Shown: positions 15,699 to 20,145 of the stretch, in pieces
How positions within the stretch are numbered: position 1 is the stretch's first letter
Layout: each line of letters begins with the position of its first letter
Source: an uncultured Verrucomicrobiales bacterium
Lineage (GTDB): Bacteria; Verrucomicrobiota; Verrucomicrobiae; Limisphaerales; CANJSG01
Direction: 5' to 3'
Assembly: GCA_946480965.1 (NCBI GenBank)
Contig: CAMLMI010000039.1
Location: forward strand, 1-20,145
DNA: 20,145 nucleotides
Notes under the pieces: model-generated
Seen by the model: only the letters and a program-made list of their open reading frames with translations
Databases searched by the model: none
What the model was told of the DNA's origin: nothing
Made by a program: the position numbers and the translations under genes

Positions 15699-16319
15699 TC
15701 AGCCCTTCGGAGCCGCACCGGCCACCGACAGGTTGATCTCGATCTCGTCCGCCACCTTGTCCTCGTTCTGGCCCGCCTGGATGTTGAAGTCCGAGCGCTT
15801 CACCTTGAAGTTCGCCCGCACCACCAGCAGGTCGCCGTCCTTCGGACCGCCGCGGCTCTTCAGCTTGTCCTTCAGGTAGGTCAGCTTCACCGGCACGGTC
15901 AGCTCCTTCGTCACGCCCTTCATGGTGAACTTCCCGGTCACGTCCGCCGTGGTGACATTCGCGGCCGTCTTCGCGTTCTTCACGCTGCCCACCTCGAAGG
16001 TGATCTCGGGGAACTTCGCCACGTCCATCCATTTGTCCCCGTGCATGTGGTCCTGCATCATCGAGTTCCCGACCGTCATCGACTTGGTCTCGACGACGAG
16101 CTTGCCGGTGAACGACTCCGGCTTGGCCGGATCGAAGACCACCGTGCCGGAGATGCCGTTCGCCGTGCCGTTGATCGATTCCAGCGGGGCGTCCAGCTTG
16201 AACACGGCGTTGTTCACCCCCTTGGGGTCTTTGAAGTCGAACGTCAACGGTTCGGCCGAGACGGAAAGGGCACCAGCCGCGACGGCGGCGGCGAAGAGAG
16301 AGACGGGCAGGAGTTTCAT
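15699..16319 (-). CDS. YceI-family periplasmic protein
   Basis: 206 residues. A Sec signal peptide (MKLLPVSLFAAAVAAGALSV, cleavage after SA) leads into a YceI-like lipocalin-type beta barrel: FDFKDPKGVNNAVFKLDAPL, GTVVFDPAKPESFTGKLVVE, MDVAKFPEITFEVGSV, GKFTMKGVTKELTVPVKLTY and ADEIEINLSV. The conserved KFPEITF and G-x-L-T-(M/I)-K-G-V-T-K motifs are clear. YceI proteins bind lipid-like molecules such as polyisoprenoids in the periplasm; the ligand here is unknown. The start is 24 bases downstream of the small membrane protein gene, so the two are probably one operon, ended by the terminator at 15607-15647. No good Shine-Dalgarno is visible. Family assignment is solid; the specific role is not. 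Confidence 0.95.
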   Translation of the reverse strand: MKLLPVSLFAAAVAAGALSVSAEPLTFDFKDPKGVNNAVFKLDAPLESINGTANGISGTVVFDPAKPESFTGKLVVETKSMTVGNSMMQDHMHGDKWMDVAKFPEITFEVGSVKNAKTAANVTTADVTGKFTMKGVTKELTVPVKLTYLKDKLKSRGGPKDGDLLVVRANFKVKRSDFNIQAGQNEDKVADEIEINLSVAGAAPKG

Positions 16320-16343
16320 GCGGTATGCGTTCTTGGTTTGGGG

Positions 16344-16592
16344 CTATTTTTTCCGACCCAGGAGCAGGCTGCCGCAGATCAGGACCAGGCCGACCGTGTC
16401 CACGGCCACGAGGAAATCGATCCCGGGAACGAACCTCTTCTTCCACACCGGCTGTTCGATCTCCGTGACCGGGTCCACCACCGTTTCCTGCACCTGGGTC
16501 TTCGTCCAGCCCGTGTTCCCGCCCTTGGCGAACCAAAAGGCCGGACCACCCAGGCTCAGGACGATTCCCACGATCAGCAGCGCCTTTCTCAT
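16344..16592 (-). CDS. Small two-helix membrane protein, unknown function
   Basis: 82 residues. The start at ATG 16592 coincides with the beginning of a hydrophobic helix (MRKALLIVGIVLSLGGPAFW); a second helix ends the protein (FLVAVDTVGLVLICGSLLL) before a basic RKK tail. Between them is a polar loop of about 35 residues with TKTQVQETVVDPVTEIEQP, probably periplasmic. The much longer open frame upstream is the shadow of the neighbouring gene. It lies just upstream of the YceI gene, and a candidate promoter sits 15 bases ahead. I do not recognise the family. Coding potential is supported by the helix-loop-helix design and operon position. Confidence 0.75.
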   Translation of the reverse strand: MRKALLIVGIVLSLGGPAFWFAKGGNTGWTKTQVQETVVDPVTEIEQPVWKKRFVPGIDFLVAVDTVGLVLICGSLLLGRKK

Positions 16593-16606
16593 GTCAGATG
16601 CGCCGG

Positions 16607-16634
16607 AAACTAGAGCACAACCTTTCTTGCGCAA
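16607..16634 (-). promoter_or_regulatory. Candidate promoter with overlapping palindrome
   Basis: On the - strand, TTGCGC (16634-16629) and TAGTTT (16612-16607) are separated by 16 bases, a moderate sigma-70 match (4 of 6 in each box). The -35 is embedded in the perfect 12-base palindrome TCTTGCGCAAGA (16625-16636), a possible operator. It lies just upstream of the small membrane protein start at 16592. Confidence 0.45.
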
Positions 16635-16665
16635 GACCTCCGCCAAAAAATCCCGCCTCCCGGCC

Positions 16666-16691
16666 GAAGCCGTCATCCGGCCTCCGGCTTC
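16666..16691. repeat. Inverted and 7-base repeats across the DUF2306 stop
   Basis: GAAGCCG (16666-16672) and CGGCTTC (16685-16691) are perfect inverted repeats flanking two tandem 7-base units, ATCCGGC and CTCCGGC (16675-16688), which overlap the DUF2306 stop codon (16673-16675). A run of six Ts on the - strand (16650-16645) lies further downstream, but too far from the stem for a canonical terminator. Confidence 0.55.
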
Positions 16692-17356
16692 ATGGGATCC
16701 GTTTGCGGTTTCCCTTTCCCGGCAAATTTCCGCGCATACGCCGCCCGCCACACCGTGATCCCGATAGTGCCCACCAGCGTCGGCCCCAGCCAGCGCCACA
16801 CCGCCGGCACCGCCGTGAAATTCACCACCGCGAACGCCGTCACCGTCGCGATGTAGGCCGCGAGGAACCGCGTCATGTGCGCGTAGAACCACGCCCGGGG
16901 ATCTCTCGATGGCCAAAGGAAATGCCACGCCTCGCTCCCGCCCAGCGCCAGGCCGATTCCTCCGAACACCCAGCGCACCCACCTTCCCCCGCTCTCCGGT
17001 CCCATCCACGCTCCCGACACCACCAGCCCAGCCCCTGCCGCCAACATCGCCAGCGCCGCCACCCAATCCCCCGCGCTGGCCCGCACCTCGGCCGATTTCC
17101 GCCGCAGCACCGTGTAGCCCGTCAACGCCAGGTAGAAGCTGAACACCGCCACGAGGAAGAGGAACAGCCCGCTCCGCAGCCAGCACATCGCCGCCGCCGT
17201 CGCCGCCACCACCGCCATCGCCCAGAAATAGATCTTCCCCCACCGCCGATGCCACCGCCCGCCCTTCACCGTGGCCATGGCCAATGGCCCGATGAACAAC
17301 GCCACCATCCCGGCCACGATGTGCAGTCCTCTGGAGATTTCAAACAAGCGGTCCAT
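16673..17356 (-). CDS. DUF2306-like multi-pass membrane protein
   Basis: 227 residues from ATG 17356. The frame extends upstream through repeat-rich DNA, but the membrane protein proper begins here (MDRLFEISRGLHIVAGMVAL). Seven or so hydrophobic helices are visible. The N-terminal motif FIGPLAMATVKGGRWHRRWG followed by KIYFWAM is typical of the DUF2306 family, with conserved His and Gly in the first loop; a second His occurs in GGSEAWHFLWPSRDPRAW. Function in the family is not established; a redox or haem-related role has been suggested for related membrane proteins but nothing here proves it. The last codons are built from a short repeat that also spans the stop. It stands alone, about 80 bases upstream of the next - strand gene and 200 bases downstream of the FmdB-like gene. 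Confidence 0.85.
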   Translation of the reverse strand: MDRLFEISRGLHIVAGMVALFIGPLAMATVKGGRWHRRWGKIYFWAMAVVAATAAAMCWLRSGLFLFLVAVFSFYLALTGYTVLRRKSAEVRASAGDWVAALAMLAAGAGLVVSGAWMGPESGGRWVRWVFGGIGLALGGSEAWHFLWPSRDPRAWFYAHMTRFLAAYIATVTAFAVVNFTAVPAVWRWLGPTLVGTIGITVWRAAYARKFAGKGKPQTDPMKPEAG

Positions 17357-17426
17357 GAAAGAAGCCGCGCCCCTTCTGCCTGCCTTCGATCCGGAAGGAA
17401 AGGCCGGCCTCCGGCATCCGCGCCCC

Positions 17427-17479
17427 CTCGCTCCTCGTTCTGCGGGAACGGGGAGTGAGCCGGAGAGAAGAGCTCCGGC
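17427..17479. repeat. Two adjacent inverted repeats
   Basis: The first hairpin has 14-base arms (17427-17440 and 17446-17459) that pair fully on the + strand if two G-U pairs are allowed, with a 5-base loop. The second has 7-base perfect arms, GCCGGAG (17459-17465) and CTCCGGC (17473-17479). They fill much of the 200-base gap between the DUF2306 start and the FmdB-like stop; apart from nearby CTCCGGC-type units I see nothing else there. No T-tract follows on either strand. Confidence 0.6.
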
Positions 17480-17556
17480 GGGCCAAAACTTCCGAGCGGA
17501 GGGATTCGGGAGCGGAACCGAAGTCGCCGCCGGGTTCGAAACCGCCTCCCGCCGCC

Positions 17557-17805
17557 CTACTGCTTCTCGTATTCCCCGCTGCCGATCTTCTTCAGCACGG
17601 TGAAGCCGGCCTTCTTCGCGTCGGAAACCGAGAGGGGCTTCAGTTTGGTGGGGGTGCTGAAGCCGGAGATGATCTTCCGCACCGGCTTCTTGCAGGCGGG
17701 ACACTTGGTCAACGGCGGCGCGGTCACGGGGCGGCGCAGGGTGAACCCGGTGCCGCAGGCCGCGCACTTCGCGCCGTCGCAGAGCTCGTATTCGTAGATG
17801 GGCAT
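17557..17805 (-). CDS. FmdB-type zinc-ribbon protein
   Basis: 82 residues from ATG 17805, with GGAG six bases upstream (17815-17812). The sequence opens MPIYEYELCDGAKCAACGTG and continues with PPLTKCPACKKPVRKIISGF, the standard FmdB/CxxC_CXXC_SSSS pattern of two CxxC pairs forming a zinc ribbon. The spacing before the first CxxC is slightly longer than usual because of an extra Cys-containing segment (CDGAKCAAC). FmdB proteins are proposed regulators or accessory zinc-ribbon proteins; the true role is unclear. It follows the COG0523 GTPase gene by 11 bases and is surely cotranscribed with it. The pairing with a metallochaperone GTPase hints at a metal-related function, an inference. Confidence 0.92.
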   Translation of the reverse strand: MPIYEYELCDGAKCAACGTGFTLRRPVTAPPLTKCPACKKPVRKIISGFSTPTKLKPLSVSDAKKAGFTVLKKIGSGEYEKQ

Positions 17806-17816
17806 GGCGGTCTCCG

Positions 17817-18821
17817 TCAGTTGGCGATGCATCCCTCGAAGCCCTGCTTGAGCTTCTCGCCGTCCAGGTCCTTGCCGATGAAGACGAGCTGCGTGGTCTT
17901 CTGTTCGCCGAGGTTCCACAGCCGGTCCGGCGCGGCTTCGCTCATCTGCTGCACGGCCTGGAAGACGATGCGCTTGGCCGAGCCCTTGATGTTCAGCACG
18001 CCCTTGCTGCGGTAGATGTTCTCGCCGAAGTCGGTCAACACCTCGCTCAACCACGCCTCGGTCTTCTTCATGTCGAGCGGCCGGTCGTCGGTGAAGTAGA
18101 AGGAACCGACCGACTCGTCGTGGTGATGGTGATGGGCCGCGTCCGCGCTCAAGGCCGGACCGTCGCTGGTCAGGCTCAAGCCGCTCTTCTTGGGCAGGTT
18201 CAGCGGGGCGAGGACTTCGCGGGCCTTCACGTTCAGGATGAGGCCGACATCGATCTTGGAACGCTCCGTCCGGTGGAGCTTGGCGAGGGGGTTGATGCGG
18301 CGGATGCGGGCTTCCACGCGCTCCAGTTCCTCGGGCGAAACAAGGTCGGTCTTGTTCAGCAGCAGCACGTCGGCGAAGCCGATCTGGGGCTTCGCCTCGG
18401 GCGTGTCCATCAGCTCCTTCTCGATGTGGCGGGCGTCGATCACGGTGACGATGCCGTCAAGCCGCACCTTGTCGCGCAGGTCGGGCAGGCCGAAGGTCTG
18501 GGCGATGGGGCTCGGATCGGCCAGGCCGGTGGTCTCGACGATGATGTAGTCGAATCGGCGCGGCTTGTTGAAGAGGTTCTCCAGGCTCTTGATCAGGTCG
18601 CCCCGGACGCGGCAGCAAAGGCAGCCGTTGTTCAGCTCCACCACCTCCTCGTCCGCGCCGACGACGATCTGGTTGTCGATGGAGACGGCGCCGAATTCAT
18701 TGATGATCAGCGCGCACTTGTAGCCGTGGTTCTGCGTCAAGATGTGGTTCAACAGCGTCGTCTTGCCGGCGCCGAGGAAGCCGGTCAGGACGGTCACTGG
18801 AACAGGAGCCTTCTGTTTCAT
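17817..18821 (-). CDS. COG0523 (CobW-like) GTPase, putative metallochaperone
   Basis: 334 residues from ATG 18821, chosen because Walker A is normally close to the N-terminus in this family; a longer frame adds 25 residues without motifs. Visible motifs: Walker A GFLGAGKT (14-21), the family hallmark metal-binding CxCC in NNGCLCC (Cys67, 69, 70), switch region ETTGLADP and guanine-specificity NKTDL. A His-rich linker (AAHHHHHDE) precedes the C-terminal CobW domain (FYFTDDRPLDMKKTEAWL, KGVLNIKG). COG0523 GTPases deliver metals such as zinc to client proteins or act in cobalamin and nitrile hydratase pathways. No cobalamin genes are nearby, and the His-rich linker favours a zinc-type member. 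Upstream is recQ (107-base gap); downstream is the FmdB-like gene. Confidence 0.95.
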   Translation of the reverse strand: MKQKAPVPVTVLTGFLGAGKTTLLNHILTQNHGYKCALIINEFGAVSIDNQIVVGADEEVVELNNGCLCCRVRGDLIKSLENLFNKPRRFDYIIVETTGLADPSPIAQTFGLPDLRDKVRLDGIVTVIDARHIEKELMDTPEAKPQIGFADVLLLNKTDLVSPEELERVEARIRRINPLAKLHRTERSKIDVGLILNVKAREVLAPLNLPKKSGLSLTSDGPALSADAAHHHHHDESVGSFYFTDDRPLDMKKTEAWLSEVLTDFGENIYRSKGVLNIKGSAKRIVFQAVQQMSEAAPDRLWNLGEQKTTQLVFIGKDLDGEKLKQGFEGCIAN

Positions 18822-18872
18822 GTCCGGCGAGTCTGCCACAGGGCGCAAGGGGGGCAATACGGCGAAATTCAC

Positions 18873-18914
18873 CAAGGCAAAACGTAGAACATCCAACGCT
18901 CAACGCCCAAGGGA
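18873..18914. repeat. Six tandem degenerate 7-base repeats (second type)
   Basis: Six consecutive 7-base units start at 18873, 18880, 18887, 18894, 18901 and 18908. On the - strand they share a TTG/TTC/TTT ending; the best two are GGCGTTG and AGCGTTG. The array begins 14 bases after the recQ stop and occupies much of the recQ-COG0523 gap. The consensus differs from the GCCGGAT type. Confidence 0.6.
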
Positions 18915-18928
18915 CACCGCGGAGATCC

Positions 18929-20145
18929 TCAGGAAGACCTCTGCGCCATCGTCCGATACACCCGCAGATGCCCATAGGAATAGCGGTCGCCGAGGTATTC
19001 CTTGGCCCCGCCCAGATTGCCGAAGCCGAACTTCGCGAAGGCCGCCGACATGTCCTGCTTGGCCTGCTCGTCGAAGAGCCGTTCCGCGCCGATGTCCTCG
19101 CCGCCGCGCAGCGCGTCGTCGAGATGGCCGTAGATCGTCCCGTCCTTCACGCCCCGGAGCTTGGCGATCTCCTCCACGCTCTTGCCCTGCCGCCAGAAGT
19201 GCAGCGTCTCCCGCACCGTGTCGCTCAACGCCCCGCGCGCCGGTGCCGGGCTACGGACGAACGATTCGTCGGCGAAGGCCTGCCGCGGATTCGTCTCCAG
19301 GAAGTCCGCGATCTCCGCGAGGAAGATCTGGCCGTAGTCGCGCAGCTTGCGTTCGCCCACGCCGCTGACGTGCGAGAAATCCTCCTCGCTCTGCGGATAC
19401 AGCCGCGCCATTTGCCGCAGCGCCACGTCGGAGAAGACGATGTAGGGCGGCAACCCGCGCTCGTCCGCCAACCGCTTGCGAAGTCCGCGCAGCCGATTGA
19501 AGAGCGCCTCGTCGCAGGCGATCTCCCCTTCCCGACGACGCCCGGCCTCGGGCACCGCCACAGGACGCGTCAGGAAGATCTGTCGCCGATCCTTCAGCGC
19601 GGCCATGCCCTCGGGCAGCAGCTCCACCGTGTTGAACTTCTCCGCGTTCTGCTGAAGGAAACCCATCCGCACCAGCTCGCGCCCCAGCGCCGCCCATTCG
19701 CTCCGGCCGTGTTCCTTGCCGATGCCGTAGGTCGTCAGCGTCTCGTGGGCGAAGCGCCGGATCTTCTCCGTCGCCGCGCCGGTCAACACCTCGACGACGT
19801 GCTGGATGCCCACGCCGAAGCCGCTCTTCTGCCGGATGCGATAGACGCAGGAGAGGAACTTCTGCGCCGCCACCGTTCCGTCCCACGTCTCGCGCGGCGA
19901 CAGGCAGTTGTCGCACGCGCCGCAGTTGGCACCGTCTGTAGCCGCCGCCGTAAGAAGGCGGACCTTGCTGTAATCGTCGCCATCCGCCTCGTCACCTCGG
20001 CGGCTACCGGTGTAGGTCTCGCCGAAATACCCGAGCAGTTCCACGCGCCGACAGCAGGAGCATTCCGCGTAGTGGACCATTTGCTCCAACTGCGCCCGCG
20101 CGATCTCGCGCTCCTTCGGATCGGTCTTCTCGTCGATGAACTGCG
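18929..20145 (-). CDS. recQ: ATP-dependent DNA helicase RecQ, C-terminal part (5' end outside window)
   Basis: About 405 residues are visible; the frame runs off the window end, so the helicase core motifs lie outside. In order: the zinc-binding region (ECSCCRRVELLGYFGE, then CGACDNC, giving the four zinc cysteines), the RQC winged-helix region (QKFLSCVYRIRQKSGFGVGI, VVEVLTGAATEKI, LVRMGFLQ), the HRDC domain (LFNRLRGLRKRLADERGLPP, FSDVALRQMARLYPQSEEDF, VSGVGERKLRDYG), and a C-terminal helix-turn-helix extension (GKSVEEIAKLRGVKDGTIYG) as in longer RecQ proteins. RecQ unwinds DNA 3' to 5' in recombinational repair. The oddity is an insertion of about 25 residues between YFGE and CGACDNC, encoded by a palindromic element (19930-20012). 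The frame stays open, so the protein may be functional. Confidence 0.96.
   Translation of the reverse strand, partial: QFIDEKTDPKEREIARAQLEQMVHYAECSCCRRVELLGYFGETYTGSRRGDEADGDDYSKVRLLTAAATDGANCGACDNCLSPRETWDGTVAAQKFLSCVYRIRQKSGFGVGIQHVVEVLTGAATEKIRRFAHETLTTYGIGKEHGRSEWAALGRELVRMGFLQQNAEKFNTVELLPEGMAALKDRRQIFLTRPVAVPEAGRRREGEIACDEALFNRLRGLRKRLADERGLPPYIVFSDVALRQMARLYPQSEEDFSHVSGVGERKLRDYGQIFLAEIADFLETNPRQAFADESFVRSPAPARGALSDTVRETLHFWRQGKSVEEIAKLRGVKDGTIYGHLDDALRGGEDIGAERLFDEQAKQDMSAAFAKFGFGNLGGAKEYLGDRYSYGHLRVYRTMAQRSS
19930..20012. mobile_element. In-frame palindromic insertion element within recQ
   Basis: Arms 19938-19962 and 19983-20007 are inverted copies, 19 of 25 bases identical with GTAGCCGCCG perfect at the ends, around a 20-base centre. 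A short outer pair (CACCG/CGGTG) extends the symmetry to 19930-20012. The element encodes residues reading SRRGDEADGDD at one end and LLTAAATDG at the other, between YFGE and CGACDNC of the zinc region. Removing 75 bases (20005-19931) would leave six residues (TYTGAN) there, close to the normal RecQ spacing. It resembles protein-coding palindromic elements such as those of Rickettsia in behaviour, not in sequence as far as I can tell. Confidence 0.75.

Noticed and set aside
16645..16672. Intrinsic terminator after the DUF2306 gene
   Set aside because: A six-T run and short stems exist, but the run is more than a dozen bases from the best stem, so I did not call it.
1..20145. CRISPR arrays, tRNA genes, insertion sequences with transposase
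   Set aside because: No regularly spaced repeats of suitable length, no cloverleaf candidate and no transposase motif were seen on either strand.

Overview
This is a GC-rich, densely coded window with no gene-free stretch over 300 bases. It most likely comes from a Verrucomicrobiota chromosome. The reasons are a PEP-CTERM sorting tail, a secreted protein with calcium-loop (thrombospondin type 3-like) motifs, a giant secreted protein with convertase P-domain-like modules, and the C-terminal module of the 8974-9738 protein, a style common in that phylum. I cannot name a genus. No tRNA, rRNA, CRISPR array or insertion sequence is visible.

Region 1 (1-10451, + strand) looks like one surface/secretion operon. 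It opens inside a giant protein of at least 2429 residues that begins upstream of the window. Four small exported or membrane-anchored proteins follow: a calcium-loop protein, a MORN_2-repeat protein, a cadherin-like protein and a P-domain PEP-CTERM protein. The last three are linked by ATGA stop/start overlaps. A nested hairpin lies between the giant gene and the rest. A secreted glycosidase-like protein (10542-12107, - strand) converges on this block.

Region 2 (12219-15600, - strand) is a four-gene operon: ABC ATPase, FtsX-type permease, His-rich lipoprotein and DUF3299 lipoprotein, ended by an intrinsic terminator. The composition resembles the MacB-like zinc uptake loci of Vibrio and Pseudomonas (Zrg/PA4063-PA4066 type). 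That functional reading is an inference.

Region 3 (15605-17356, - strand) has a YceI-like protein and a small two-helix membrane protein, with their own terminator and a candidate promoter, followed by a DUF2306-type membrane protein.

Region 4 (17557-20145, - strand) has a FmdB-type zinc-ribbon protein, a COG0523 (CobW-like) GTPase and the C-terminal part of RecQ, cut by the window end.

Two structural observations stand out. First, the recQ zinc-binding region carries an in-frame palindromic insertion of about 75 bases between conserved blocks. Second, degenerate 7-base tandem repeats sit just after, or across, the stop codons of several unrelated genes, in two cases between the stop and a terminator hairpin. 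Neither fits ordinary gene annotation, and both suggest repeat families dispersed in this genome.
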